NCBI GenBank assembly: GCA_028671895.1
Contig: CM053810.1
Coordinates: 29,367,501-29,431,500 of the forward strand
Length of the DNA stretch: 64,000 nucleotides
Reading direction: 5' to 3'
Source: Oenanthe sinensis
Taxonomy: Eukaryota; Streptophyta; Magnoliopsida; Apiales; Apiaceae
Below are positions 1 to 12,519 of this stretch, one piece after another. Both the position numbers and the translations under genes were made by a program. Numbering within the stretch: the first letter of the stretch is position 1; each line of letters starts with the position of its first letter. The notes under the pieces are model-generated. The model had not been told where the DNA came from. It searched no databases and saw only the letters and a program-made list of their open reading frames with translations.

Positions 1-2066
1 TTCTTGAGGCTGTACACTATTTATAGATTATATGCCTTCTATTATATGGTTAATTTTTACCATATGATATTTACTGAATGAGGCAGCTATCTTCATAGTA
101 CTTATCTTAAATAATATATACACATATATCTTGTATTATATATCTTTGTGTGTGAATTGATTTTGGTTCAACGAGACTTGAGAACCTATGAGAATCATAG
201 GTTCTACACCACAAATTTTGCAAAACTAGTACATAAAAAATTACAGAACCTTTGGTTTTCACTGTTCCCCAAGCCTCTAATGAGTACTACCCTGTATGTA
301 TTGCTTGTGAAAAAACCTTACTCATTGGCCTTCTATTTCTGTAACTTTATTTTAAGGTTTTTGTTTGATATGAAATTTTCCAATTTCTTATGAAAAGAAG
401 TCTTTATTATGAGAAGTGTTTTTCATCTTTTATCCTGTAAGTGCCCTGTTTCTCCTATGTCTCTCCTAGTTTAGTTATTGTATGACTTGTATGATTTAGC
501 TATTAGTGAGAGTATGATTTAGCTTATGCCTAATTCCCAATGCTCATGGTCTTCGTGTGTATGTGTTTATATGTTTGGTACTTAATTACTTATATATCCT
601 GATTTGGAAATTCTATAGTCAAATACAGGGTATCTCTGGGAACTAGCCCAACCCATGACAACAAGTTGTCTGCCCCTGGTTCTTACTAGGCAGTTGTTTC
701 GGATATCGGATCACATGAGTTTGGAGAATTTGATGGGAAAATGATAAAGCTGGAGGAGGGTATAGAGAATGCGGAGAAACTTAACTTATATATGAATTAA
801 AGTTGTTAGTACTTTGATGATAAATCTATGATTTTATGATTTTGCAGGTTATTTATAGATGCATATATTTGGCAATTCTTGCAGTTTGGGGATCTTTAGT
901 TGGATCTTTTATGTGTTTCATCAAGGTTAGCATTATGTTTATACAATATAGTTTTAACTTTTAATTCCTTAACAGCTTGTGTACTTTTCTTTTTTATTGT
1001 GATGTGTTCATTTTATGGTACATTGCAACCTTCGCGGACCTTGATGTTGTGGTGCAACCTTGTGCGCTAAGTAAATCTATTTATTTATAATGTAGTATCG
1101 ACATTTTGAATCTGCTTAGAGCCAATAGTTACATAATTAATATGAGAACTATTTATCTGTTTAGAGACTACAATTATATATGTTATTTACTCTAGTTTGG
1201 TCGCTGGTGTTCTTTGGTTTCTATTAGGCTTTAAGTTTCAATTCAGTGCATCTGTTAAGATATGATATAATATATATTTCATGGTTAATGTTTAAGAAAC
1301 TGTGTTTGTTTATAAATGCAGAAGCATCTATCAAGTATCCGAATACGATTCTAATGGCAGATGCTCAAGTTGAATCTCAACAAAGACGAAATGTAGTAGC
1401 AGCTATCAAGCATCGGAATAGTATTCTAACCATGATTTGATTCCAACAAGTATAATAGGGTTTGTGATAGTATTGATTTTAGACATAGACTTTTACTTGC
1501 AAGTTGTATTTCTCCTTGATAACTTTTGTATAATAAATCATAGTTTCAATTGTTAAACAATTGTCTATTTCAAATTTTTTTAGACAATAATATTAAACAC
1601 TTGTCTATTTAAATTTCTTTTTGAGACAATAATATAAAACACTTGTCTATTTAAAAAATGAACCATTATCACATTGATATCTTACAACAGATATTGAGTT
1701 ATAAACCATTGTAACAACTGGGTATAGCCAACAAATTCTTATTTAAGAACCGTTGTGTTCCTTATCTTTAGACATTACATTTTTATCCAGGAACCATTGT
1801 GTTAAAAAATATCAGACATTGAGCTTCAGGTAACAAATGCTTGATTAACTGCAAGTGTTACAATAGTCTTTTTACTAAAATCGTTGTTTATACCAACCTT
1901 CTAACAACATTTTTTCATGATCTTGCTGTTGTCTTTCTTAAAGACAGACAACGATCGCGTACCGTTGTGTGATCCGTGTATCAGACGGCGGCTCAATATT
2001 CAACGGTTTTCAAGGGTATCAGACAACGGGTAAAAATGCTTGTATGAAGCTATTTTTCTTGTAGTG
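1..2066. mobile_element. CACTA-type DNA transposon, 3' part (5' end outside the window)
   Basis: The right end reads TTTTTCTTGTAGTG, the reverse complement of the CACTACAAGAAAAA terminus typical of plant CACTA (En/Spm) elements. The last 500 bases carry repeated motifs such as ACACTTGTCTATTTAAA and CAACGGT-like words, as expected of subterminal repeats. The sequence right after it (CTCTCTCGCTC) matches the intact MBD-like gene at 44985, so the element lies in intron 4 of a second copy of that gene; the 3-bp target duplication would be CTC. No left CACTA terminus is visible, so the element starts upstream of the window. No transposase domain can be recognised. How far left the element really extends is inferred. 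Confidence 0.6.
1322..1440 (+). CDS. Candidate last exon inside the CACTA element
   Basis: An AG acceptor after a T-rich stretch precedes an open stretch ending at TGA 1438-1440. It would encode about 40 residues, with the segment ADAQVESQQRRNVVAAIKHR near its middle. The position, a few hundred bases before the CACTA end, would fit the 3' exon of an element gene. I do not recognise the protein, and an open stretch this short could be chance. Confidence 0.2.
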
Positions 2067-2165
2067 CTCTCTCGCTCATATATACTAAATATACTAATTA
2101 ATACATTCTCTATGATTATATAAATTAAGGAGTATATATAATTTGCTAAATGCTATACCGTGCAG

Positions 2166-2294
2166 CCCGAAAGTCTGATCAAGAAGCACAGGACCCAGAA
2201 AGAAATGCGCGAAGTTGAGGAATTTTTAGCAGAAGCGCGCAGAAATCTCATGAATCTAGCTCATGATGTAGAGGATGAAAACGAAGTCTTATAG
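2166..2294 (+). pseudogene. Last exon of a second copy of the MBD-like gene
   Basis: This 129-bp exon, with its TGCAG acceptor and TAG stop, is identical to exon 5 of the gene at 44150-45209. It encodes the charged C-terminal tail beginning PESLIKKHRTQKEMREVEEF. The exon is intact, but the CACTA element lies in the intron before it and exons 1-4 are not in the window, so the copy is at least interrupted. From 2067 to 2590 there is one visible difference (A/T) from the other copy. If exons 1-4 survive upstream and the large intron is spliced, the gene could still work; this cannot be judged here. Confidence 0.65.
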
Positions 2295-2590
2295 ATTCAA
2301 ATATCAATGTATCAGTTTATCCGACTTGTTCGTTTTCTCTAATTTTCTTGTTTGATGGAACCTATAATTTTAAAATAAATTTTGTTTATTTTGGAATGTG
2401 ATATACTGTATGCCGCAAAGGATCATCTCATAGAATAATATTTTGGATTGATTGTATTTAATTAATGTTTTTAATATGATTTTGAAAGAATTTTTAATAA
2501 TATTCAATATAGTTATTTAATATATAAGAACCAATAATATTTAATATTTAATATGATTTCAAAAAAATAATATTTGATATAGTTATATTT

Positions 2591-3748
2591 TGTTGGGACA
2601 ATCGAATCATGATGCTGCGTTTTATGATATGAAAACGAACGAGTTTGAATAGAAAATTAACCTTAATCGCTACGGCGTAAGCGATTCAAATCCACGTCTT
2701 CTACTGTATTCCCGTATTCACCTTGAGCGAAGTGTGGCCTTCGATCCTCCCAAGGTTGCCTCCCTTCTAGCTTTGAGATCTTGGAACCCTAGTTCTTGGT
2801 TGCCTCCTTGAACGGCTGCTCACAAAAACCCTAGTATTTTCCAACTCATAGCTAGAAGAGAATAAGATGAATATATAGGCTACAGTAGGGATCCTGGATA
2901 ATTAGGTCGGGCCTTCCAATGACATTCTGGGTCAAGCCCAATGTCATTAAATATTAATTCAATCCACTAAAAAATTAATATTTGCACTACCTCTCCTAAT
3001 GCCGTAATTTAATTATTTAATTCGGCTCCAATATTATTTGCTTATTAAATTCCCCATGTTTAAGATATCGAATGTCCATTAATTAAATTAATTTCTGATA
3101 ATTAATTTAATCAATATCTTTTATCCTTGATCATCCACTCAACCTTATAATTATGCAAGAACAAATCTGCCTGCAGGACTTAAGCATAATTATCTTTATG
3201 AGCTTTCAAGAGGACATCATCACCCGAATATTTTCGGACACGGTTTCCTTTTATAGTCAATATCCCACTCTGTATGCAATGTCATTGTCCAATACATAAT
3301 ATTATGATTAACAAAAAATCACATCACATATGAATCAAAACATGTGCATTGCATACAAGTGTCAATCACTGTATCCGGATTAAGAACCTAAGCAATAATA
3401 ATATTATAGAATCTTAGTTCTTCTTTATTATCAGAATAGAAGAACAATTCTAATATTTTAATCCCGTTCAATATACACAAAGCATACAAGTATTATTCAA
3501 TAATCAAGATAGATTATTTCCAAATAATACTTCAGTCATTCCAGTGGTTTGTTTAACTCCACTTAAACTGTGAACATTTATTATATTATATATAGACACT
3601 GACAATCTAATCTTCTGTTATCCCATTTGATACTAGATTATCCACAATATATAATATACAAACAGTGTTAAAATACGCATTCAAGATTCTCAATAAAAAA
3701 AGACAATGTCATATACTTCAAACGAATAGTTCAGTATACTCCCTAACA
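2591..3748 (-). repeat. 3' LTR of the minus-strand Copia element
   Basis: It begins TGTTGGGACAATCG and ends CTCCCTAACA on the plus strand. It matches 8508-9665 over its full length, with three substitutions and no indels. On the minus strand a TATATATTC motif near 2870 is the likely LTR TATA box. Confidence 0.95.
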
Positions 3749-3760
3749 ATCTCCCACTTA
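3749..3760 (-). other. Polypurine tract of the Copia element
   Basis: Next to the inner edge of the 3' LTR the plus strand reads ATCTCCCACTTA; on the coding strand this is a purine-rich AAGTGGGAGAT directly before the LTR, the usual primer for plus-strand DNA synthesis. Confidence 0.85.
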
Positions 3761-3827
3761 TACTCAAGCTATTCTTTGAGTATATCAGTGTTATATTACA
3801 AGCAATCCACTACCAATTAAATAACTA

Positions 3828-6800
3828 TTATGTGACCATACATCTGACTCCTATCGCCTCCACATGCTGCTCAAAAGCCTTAGCTGGTAAGCTCTTTGTG
3901 AAAGGATCTGCCCGGTTGTCCTTTGATGCTATATCAGTCACAATAATATCTCCTCGCTTAACGAATTGTCGTATAAGGTGATACTTACGCTCGATGTGTT
4001 TTGCTGCCTTATGGTCTCGCGGTTCCTTTGCATTTGCCACAGCACCAGTGTTATCACAATACACTGTCAAGCTCCTAGGCAAATTAGGTACCACATCTAT
4101 GTCCAAAAGAAAGTTTCTGAACCATATTGCCTCTTTGGCTGCCTCCGAAGCTGCCACATATTCGGCTTCCATGGTAGAGTCAGCAACGCATTTCTGATTT
4201 ACACTCCTCCATATTACAGCTCCACCTCCTAAGGTAAACACATATCCCGAGGTTGATTTCCTCTTATCTCTATCTGCTTGGAAATCTGAATTGGTATATC
4301 CTAGAGGTAACAAATCTGAGGCCTTGTAAATTAGCATATACTCCTTAGTCCTTCTCAGGTACTTGAGTATAGCCTTTACTGCACTCCAATGTTCCTGTCC
4401 TGGGTTTGACTGATATCTGCTAACCATGCCCACGGCAAAACAAATATCAGGTCTCGTACATAAATTGCATACATTAAGCTTCCGCATGCCGAAGCATAGG
4501 GAACCGCTTTCATGCTCTCTATCGCCTCTGGTGTCTTAGGACACTGTTTCTTTGATAGAGCAACTCCATGTTTATAAGGTAGGTTACCCTTCTTGGAGTC
4601 CTGCATGTTAAAACGAGCCAATACCTCATCAATATAGGGCTCTTGGGATAAAGCCAACATCCTTTTCTTGCGATCCCTTATAACTTTGATCCCAAGGATG
4701 TATGCCGCTTCACCTAAGTCCTTCATTTCGAACTGTTTGAACAACCATGCCTTTACCGCTGATAACATCCCTACATTGTTTCCAATGAGTAAAATATCAT
4801 CTACGTATAACACTAGAAAAGTCACTGAACTACCCTCACATTTCTTGTACACACACGACTCGCTTGGACATTGATCAAATCCGTATGACTGGATTACCTG
4901 ATCAAAGCGAATATTCCAATACCTAGAAGCTTGTTTAAGTCCATAAATGGACTTCTTAAGCTTACATACCAGATGCTCTTGGCCTTCCTTAATGAATCCT
5001 TCTGGTTGTTGCATATAGATGATCTCATCATCAAGACTCCCATTTAGGAAAGCTGTCTTGACATCCATTTGCCAAATCTCATAATCGAGATGAGCTGCTA
5101 TAGATAAAAGAATCCGGATCGACTTTAGCATGACTACTGGCGAAAAGGTTTCCTCATAATCGATCCCTTTTTTCTGAGTATACCCTTTCGCAACAAGTCT
5201 TGCTTTCCAAGCTTTTACCTTTTTGTCAGATCCTCTTTTTCTCTTGTAGATCCACTTACATCCAATGGGTTTTACACCTTTGGGTGGTTCCACGAGCTCC
5301 CAGACTTGATTTGAATACATAGATTCCATCTCAGATTTCATTGCTTTTTGCCATAGATCTGCATCTTTGTCTTGCAGTGCTTCCTCGTATGTCATGGGAT
5401 CCTCATCATGTTCCTCAGAGACCAAGTCCGAAGACTCTCCCAATAACATGAATCTGCTGGGTTTACGAATAACCCTCCCACTACGACGAGACACCGGTGT
5501 GGTATTAGTGATAGGTTGTGTGTTCTCTTGTGGCTGTTCTACTTGTACTATTGGCACTTGTTCATTATTTGTCTCTCCCACTAGTTCCTCTAAAACGACA
5601 CTGCTCATGGGTTTATGGTTCATCATATAGTCCTCCTCTAGGAATCTAGCATTGGTACTAACAATGACATCCCGATCCTTAGGACTATAAAATAAATATC
5701 CTTTCGTTCCCATGGGATAGCCTACAAAAAGCCTTACTTCTGTACGAGATTCTAACTTAGTCACGTTCTTGTTCAACACATGTGCTGGACAACCCCATAT
5801 CCGAATATGTCTTAGACTAGGTTTTGAACCAGTCCACAATTCTTTTGGAGTCTTAAGAACTGACTTAGAAGGAACTAAATTCAAAAGATAAGCTGTTGTT
5901 TCTAAAGCATGTCCCCAAAACGACTTGGGTAATTCTGAATAACTCATCATCGATCTAACACTCTCCAAAAGAGTACGATTCCTTCTCTCCGCTACACCAT
6001 TCTGTTGGGGTGTTCCAGGTGCAGTCAACTGAGACATGATCCCATTCTTTGATAAGTAATCCCTAAATTCTCCAAGCAAGTATTCGCCACCACGATCTGA
6101 TCGTAGTGACTTGATACATTTTCCATGTCGCTTCTCCGTTACAGTTTTGTACTCCTTGAACTTGTCAAAACACTCTGATTTACGGCGCAACAAATAAATG
6201 TATCCATATCTAGAATAATCATCAATAAAAGTGACAAAATATTCATAACCACCTCTTGCTTGAATATTCATGGGTCCACATAAATCAGTATGAACCAATT
6301 CTAACACTTCTTTGGCTCTATTCCCCTTTGCCTTAAAAGGCCTAGTGGTCGTTTTACCTTCCAAACAGGATTCACAGACTGGAAATGGCTCCACTGCCAA
6401 TGAGCCTAAAGGCCCATCTACTACCAGTCTTTGAATCCTCCTCAAGTTAATATGACCTAATCTTAAGTGCCAAAGATATGTTTGGTTCAAAGAAGAAGGT
6501 TCCTTTCTTTTAGTAGTGATAGAAGATGTGTTATTTAATACCCTATGTTGTAGTTGCAGTGCAGGTTGATTAGGAGTGATTATGTATAAATTGTCTTGCA
6601 ATGTACCAGAACATATAACTAGTTTATTCCTCATAATTGAAACATTATGATCCAAACAAACATTATAACCATCCAAAGCAAGTTTAGAAACCGAAATTAA
6701 ATTCCTTCTAAACGAAGGTACATAAAGACAATTGTTCAAAACCAAATTCCTATCATCACCAAAAGATAAATTAACATCTCCCACTGCAACTACTGCTACT

Positions 6801-7555
6801 TTCGTAGCATCTCCCATGAACACATATATCTCGCCATCTCTAAGCATTCTGGATTGCTGGAACCCCTGCATAGAATTACAAACATGATCAGTGGCTCCTG
6901 TATCTACACACCAAGTGCTCGTAGATATAGCCGCTATATATGTTTCTGTAACTAGAGAAAGAGACATACCAGTATTGTTTTTCTTCTTAGGAAGAGGACA
7001 ATCCTGTTTCCAGTGACCCGACTGCTTGCACCTGAAGCACTTGCCCTTGGGCTTTTTCACAGCACCACCTTGAACTCCCACAGCTTTCACAACTTTTTGT
7101 GTCTGAGCCATTTTCTTCTTCTTGGCTTTCGGCTTAGAAGAAGAAGGTTTCTCAGCCACATTGACTTGAACACTCTGCTGAAAAAGTCCTTCAGCTGCCT
7201 GAAGTTCTGTCAGAAGTTCCGCAAGACTATACATCCTTTTGTTCATGGTGTAATTCAAGCGGAACTGCTCAAAACTTTTGGGTAAACTCATAAGGATGAT
7301 ATCGATCTGGGTTTCCCCATCAACCTCAGCACCAAGGATCTCCATCTCATTCAGATGTGACATCATCCTGAGAACATGATCCCTTACAGGTGTCCCTTCA
7401 GCCATCTGAGTGTTCATTAAAGCTTTCATTGCTACTTGCCTTGCAGCCCTATTCTGATCTCCTAAAAGTTCTTTGAGATTAAAGAGCATATCTGAAAAAG
7501 TTCCATAACACTCTAGACACCATAAATTACATGCCACGATGGGTGACGTATACAT
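3828..7555 (-). pseudogene. Copia gag-pol polyprotein, frameshifted and lacking the gag N terminus
   Basis: From 7555 downward one frame reads: a gag segment rich in leucine, a zinc knuckle CFRCKQSGHWKQDC, protease motif DTGATDH (around residue 217), integrase with HLRLGHIN and CESC, integrase core with RSDRGGEY and QQNGVAERRNR, and RT with DVKTAFLNG and LYVDD (about residue 917). Near 4460 the frame changes within the RT-RNase H junction. RNase H continues in another frame from 4487 to 3828, with RKSTSGY and TMEAEYVAA and the TAG/TGA-free run to the end. The first about 100 residues of a normal gag, including the DNYxxW region, are missing; the frame opens at MYTSPIVACN. Together these make the copy non-autonomous despite its young LTRs. 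Enzymes from a relative could still have moved it. Confidence 0.9.
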
Positions 7556-8485
7556 AATTTATATTCGACTTAGTGTTAAATTACATACAAACAATAATGG
7601 AGACCATGGGATTTAATACCAAATTAATTCCCTCTCCCACTTAGTATTTTACTATGAGGATTTTATCTAGATGCATCGTCCTATGTTATTTTTTCGCAGT
7701 CCACATGTATCATAATAACAATACATATAACACATAACATAGCAGCATACTCATCATGATTAAAGCATAATAAAACAGCCCTATGTCCATGTCGTTCTAG
7801 CATGCGAAGGGTTAGTATCACATGACATAACAAACAAACATGGAACACATAGTAGTAATAATCAAGATCAGCAAACATTATGTAAAACATAATAAAATAC
7901 ATCCACTATTATGGCCCCGAAGAATAATCTTCAAAATCATCCATCGATAAATTTTCGAAAATCTTCAGCCGCCTGTTTGACTGCCTAAACGAGCTCAGAA
8001 TGGCTTGAAAAATCTGGAGATGGATACCATCTCAGCCTGTAGGTGTCGTTCTGCCGTTTCCGAAAAGGTATTATTCGCCCCAATCGGATATCGTATGCAA
8101 AATCTGTAGCCAGAACAGCGAAACAGCCACGAAAACAGCATATAGCAGCGGAAGAACTCTGTTTCTCGCATCTTCGTTGATCAAACAATTACATACGACA
8201 AATACAACAGAAAAATCTATTCTATTACATCAGATCATAATCTAAATTGAATACAATTCGAATTACAAGATTACAATCAAAATAGAAATCAAAATTTAAA
8301 ACTAATCATGATCAACCCTCATGATTTAATTTACAACCACGATAAACCACGTGGGATCCAAAAACATAATTACAACCATGGCCATAATAGTGGATAACAA
8401 CCTGCATCAAAAAACAATACAAACCCACCACTATATACATACATAATTACGACATGGACATCATATCATATACCGCAGAACCCTA
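7556..8485 (-). other. Untranslated leader of the Copia element
   Basis: About 930 bp between the 5' LTR and the gag frame. Short minus-strand frames occur (7681-7902, 7985-8188) but resemble no gag. The missing gag N terminus would be expected at the low-coordinate end of this stretch, so an internal deletion probably lies near 7550-7620. Confidence 0.5.
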
Positions 8486-8507
8486 GAACCTGGCTCTTGA
8501 TGCCAAT
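8486..8507 (-). promoter_or_regulatory. Primer binding site of the Copia element
   Basis: Read on the minus strand, ATTGGCATCAAGAGCCAGG follows the 5' LTR end by no more than two bases. It resembles the usual plant Copia site TGGTATCAGAGC, complementary to initiator tRNA-Met, with a C for T and one extra A. Confidence 0.75.
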
Positions 8508-9665
8508 TGTTGGGACAATCGAATCATGATGCTGCGTTTTATGATATGAAAACGAACGAGTTTGAATAGAAAATTAACCTTAATCGCTACGGCGTAAGCG
8601 ATTCAAATCCACGTCTTCTACTGTATTCCCGTATTCACCTAGAGCGAAGTGTGGCCTTCGATCCTCCCAAGGTTGCCTCCCTTCTAGCTTTGAGATCTTG
8701 GAACCCTAGTTCTTGGTTGCCTCCTTGAACGGCTGCTCACAAAAACCCTAGTATTTTCCAACTCATAGCTAGAAGAGAATAAGATGAATATATAGGCTAC
8801 AGTAGGGATCCTGGATAATTAGGTCGGGCCTTCCAATGACATTCTGGGTCAAGCCCAATGTCATTAAATATTAATTCAATCCACTAAAAAATTAATATTT
8901 GCACTACCTCTCCTAATGCCGTAATTTAATTATTTAATTCGACTCCAATATTATTTGCTTATTAAATTCCCCATGTTTAAGATATCGAATGTCCATTAAT
9001 TAAATTAATTTCTGATAATTAATTTAATCAATATCTTTTATCCTTGATCATCCACTCAACCTTATAATTATGCAAGAACAAATCTGCCTGCAGGACTTAA
9101 GCATAATTATCTTTATGAGCTTTCAAGAGGACATCATCACCCGAATATTTTCGGACACGGTTTCCTTTTATAGTCAATATCCCACTCTGTATGCAATGTC
9201 ATTGTCCAATACATAATATTGTGATTAACAAAAAATCACATCACATATGAATCAAAACATGTGCATTGCATACAAGTGTCAATCACTGTATCCGGATTAA
9301 GAACCTAAGCAATAATAATATTATAGAATCTTAGTTCTTCTTTATTATCAGAATAGAAGAACAATTCTAATATTTTAATCCCGTTCAATATACACAAAGC
9401 ATACAAGTATTATTCAATAATCAAGATAGATTATTTCCAAATAATACTTCAGTCATTCCAGTGGTTTGTTTAACTCCACTTAAACTGTGAACATTTATTA
9501 TATTATATATAGACACTGACAATCTAATCTTCTGTTATCCCATTTGATACTAGATTATCCACAATATATAATATACAAACAGTGTTAAAATACGCATTCA
9601 AGATTCTCAATAAAAAAAGACAATGTCATATACTTCAAACGAATAGTTCAGTATACTCCCTAACA
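8508..9665 (-). repeat. 5' LTR of the minus-strand Copia element
   Basis: It is the 1158-bp partner of 2591-3748, bounded by TGTTGGG and CCTAACA and followed by the TATTT target duplication at 9666-9670. Confidence 0.95.
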
Positions 9666-11163
9666 TATTTTTCATAGATATGATCATCCAACTCTAGTCC
9701 TTGCGATGATAAATTATAACTTTATCAGATAAACTAAATTTATAATATTAAAATTCTTGTAATCACATCATATTATCATAAATATAATTAATGTTAATGG
9801 GTAAAATATTTTGCCTAGCCCTTCTATTTTTATTCCATTAAAATTAAAATTTGAATAATTTTTCTAAGGCTCACATGCTTATTCATATGAGTATTTGTTT
9901 TTCTTTTTTGTTGTTGTGAAATTTAAGTTTCATTATTTAAACAATAGTCCTCTTTTAAATAAAATTAGTAATATGCACCATATAATTTTATAATTTTTCT
10001 TTTTCTTAAACATAATTTGCAAAATTATTGTATAATACACCATATAAATTTAAAACTGTCAAACTAATTTTAAAGGAAAATGTAGAAATAATAACTCATT
10101 TTTGACATACCCTCAAAATCTATATTAAAATTAGATATGTGAGTTAGAAATGTGTATCCAAAAAAATGAGAAAATTGGATCATAAGATTGGAGTTGATTT
10201 TAATTAATTTTGATTGCATTCCATTAAATTTAAGATAAATTTGATCCTAAACCTCCGATTGTACATATACGAGATGAAAATAATAAGATGCCCGCAATTA
10301 TATTTGTTAAACTTAACCAAATTTAGGCGAAATTATAATTTAACCTAAAATTAAAATTTTAAAAAATTAATTTCAGTTGTATAACTCAATTTTTTTAAAT
10401 TTAGTGTCCAAGGTACATTAAATTTGACTGAATTCATTCAAATTAACATACTATAGTTTCAAAAAATTAGCTACTTTTCTCTTCAAATTCCGCCACTTCT
10501 TAGACCTTTAACTCAAAAAAGATAGTTTTATATATGGGTAACATAATTAGCACGGTAATACTAAGTATTATAACTAATTAAAAGTATTTGTCAAACCTTC
10601 TTGTCCGCTCCGCATTCACTTTAAATACAAACTTTGTTTTCTTATCATTTCAAACTATCAATGTATTAGTTTATTGGACTTTGTTCTTTATGTTTTTGTT
10701 TTGGTGTATGGAACTAAAAATATGAAAATAATAATTTTGTTTATGGATCATCTTATAGAACTTCTCATTTGATTTTGGTCAATATCTTGGCTTGATAATA
10801 TTTAATGAAATATTTAGTTTACTCATTAAAAAATTTGGAATTCCGCAATATATAAATATTTATTAAATTTCTAAGAAAAGTATAGCAAAATATTGAATTT
10901 TTTCAGTATGTAATTATATAACCCGTGATTATTACAATTATAAATAATTATTGTAAATTTAATTATAATATTATCAAAATCCATTCTACCAAACAATCAA
11001 TAAATACTATTTTCCGGCATAAAAAATAATGTGTAATATAACTTTAATCTCAAATCCCACATGTGAGAAAATTGCTTATCTTTGAAATATTTTTGTTTCT
11101 GCATATCTGCCCAATCCTTATCAAATCTAGCCAAATACCTAAAGTTAGTGAAAATGCTATATA

Positions 11164-12046
11164 CATTACACCCGAAATGAATATTCCATAAACGAATAAA
11201 CTCGATAAATGAATAAATTTTTTCCATCCCAATTTGGGCAAATGGGCTTAATCAATAAACTCGCTAAATGCATAAACGAATAAATAAAAGCCATAAGTAA
11301 ATATAAATGAATAATCATTATATTTCAAATAATATATTTTATTTATATAATATATGAATACATTTAATCTAATAATAATTTTTAAACATATTAATAAGTC
11401 ATATATTTTCGAAAAATGCCTCCAAATTTGATTGTTTCTTACCTCCACTAAAATGCATCTTATCTTTAAGTTTGTGTAATATTGGGTATTGTACATTTTA
11501 TCTATTTCATGCACGTATGTATAGCACAACTAATGTAAAATTTTTTTAAAAATTGAATGTAATTAAACTTTACATAAAATTAAAAGCACGGTGAGCTGTA
11601 GGTATATTTGAACATAATATATACTCCTCATATCTCACAATAAGTGTCTTCTTTGATATTTGTGTGGTCAAATTGACCCAATTTTGACCGTAAATTAAAC
11701 ATTATTCTTATACATTTTTCAAAAACTGAAAAATATATTTTAATGTTTATTAGATATATTTTCTAATGATATAATTTTTAATTTTTTCATAATTATATAT
11801 TATGTGTAATATTCGGTCAAAAATTGGTTAATTTGACTAAAAAAATCAAACGAGGACAATTATTTTGAGATGGAGGGAGTATAAAAGTATATAATAAAGA
11901 AAAAAGTCAAAAATTTATTATATAAATGAATTAATATTCATTTATTGATAAATAAATATTATATTCATTTATCGATAAATAAATAATATCGCTAAATGAA
12001 TATATATTTTTGGTCCCAAGTGTATTCATTTATCGAGGTTCAACTG
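11164..12046. mobile_element. TA-flanked TIR element present in block A only
   Basis: Blocks B (57232) and P' (14408) read straight through GCTATATACAAGCTAGG, while block A has 883 extra bases between TA (11162-11163) and TA (12047-12048). The right end, read inward, is CAGTTGAACCTCGATAAATG, and the left end carries a related ACTCGATAAATGAATAA, giving imperfect terminal inverted repeats. The TA target suggests a mariner-type non-autonomous element. No transposase is visible. A Stowaway element is nested in it. Confidence 0.7.
11624..11879. mobile_element. Stowaway MITE nested in the TIR element
   Basis: It begins CTCCTCATATCTCACAATAAG and ends TTATTTTGAGATGGAGGGAG, an inverted pair of the Stowaway type (CTCCCTCCxTCTCAxAATAA), flanked on both sides by TA. 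Length 256 bp, AT-rich, no coding capacity. Confidence 0.85.
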
Positions 12047-12519
12047 TACAAGCTAGGCCCCTAATACTTAAAGATATATCCCAAATTTCTTAATTATTTA
12101 TATAGAGGTTTAGAAAAAAAAATATAATATATATTGATTAGCGCGGAAAATTATTTTTGCCCCCCTTAATCACCACTCCTACTAGTTGTACTGCACAATG
12201 TTCAATATCTAAGCCTTTTAATTTCTACCTCCCTATACATGTCATTATAAGAAAATTTGTATTAGTCTCATAAGCAAATAATGATGCACATCAAAGTTAT
12301 TGATTATGAGTAGTTTCAAGCGAGTATCTTCTGTTTAATGTTTTATTTCCTATTATTTCAACAAGTCTCTAAGCTAGATCCCAAGCTTATTTTAATTCAT
12401 TCCGCAGCATCTTGCATTTTCGATCCAGCATCTTAAACGGTTTTTCAATTAACATTAAACTTAGTTTTAGTTTGTGAAACTGAATTCGTTTTATTTCAAT
12501 TCGTATTATAAATTATAAT

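Larger units (their letters stand above)
2591..9665 (-). mobile_element. Complete Ty1/Copia LTR retrotransposon, minus strand
   Basis: Two 1158-bp LTRs (TG...CA) bound a 4.8-kb internal region. TATTT is duplicated at 2586-2590 and 9666-9670, and the paralogous block at about 45500-45510 shows the unoccupied site, which confirms both ends. I count three differences between the LTRs (near 2726, 3024 and 3291), so the insertion is recent. Inside, from right to left, are a primer site, a leader of about 950 bp, gag, protease, integrase, reverse transcriptase and RNase H. The order with integrase before RT makes it Copia; the RNase H and gag resemble the Tork/TAR side of the family, but the lineage is uncertain. 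Confidence 0.95.
9666..12519. repeat. Duplicated block A, non-coding
   Basis: After the TATTT duplication, this matches 45506-45840 and 56188-57706 (block B), with several percent divergence and small indels. One is a block-B deletion of about 125 bp near 10385-10510, between AACTCAA repeats. The part 10825-12519 (P) is also repeated at 14060-14880 (P'). The segment 10620-10770 resembles the 3' flank of MBD-like gene copies (TATGGATCATCTxATAGAA). No open frame in it looks like a gene. Confidence 0.8.

Noticed and set aside
148..393. Open frame of 81 codons on the plus strand
   Set aside because: Low-complexity, no splice or family signals, and AT-rich DNA gives such frames by chance.
7681..8188. 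Minus-strand frames in the Copia leader as the missing gag N terminus
   Set aside because: Their translations do not resemble gag, being histidine/cysteine-rich or tyrosine-rich chance text.
8508..9665. Possibility that the two 1158-bp repeats are a simple segmental duplication
   Set aside because: TG/CA ends, 5-bp target duplication, primer site and polypurine tract at the inner edges show they are LTRs.
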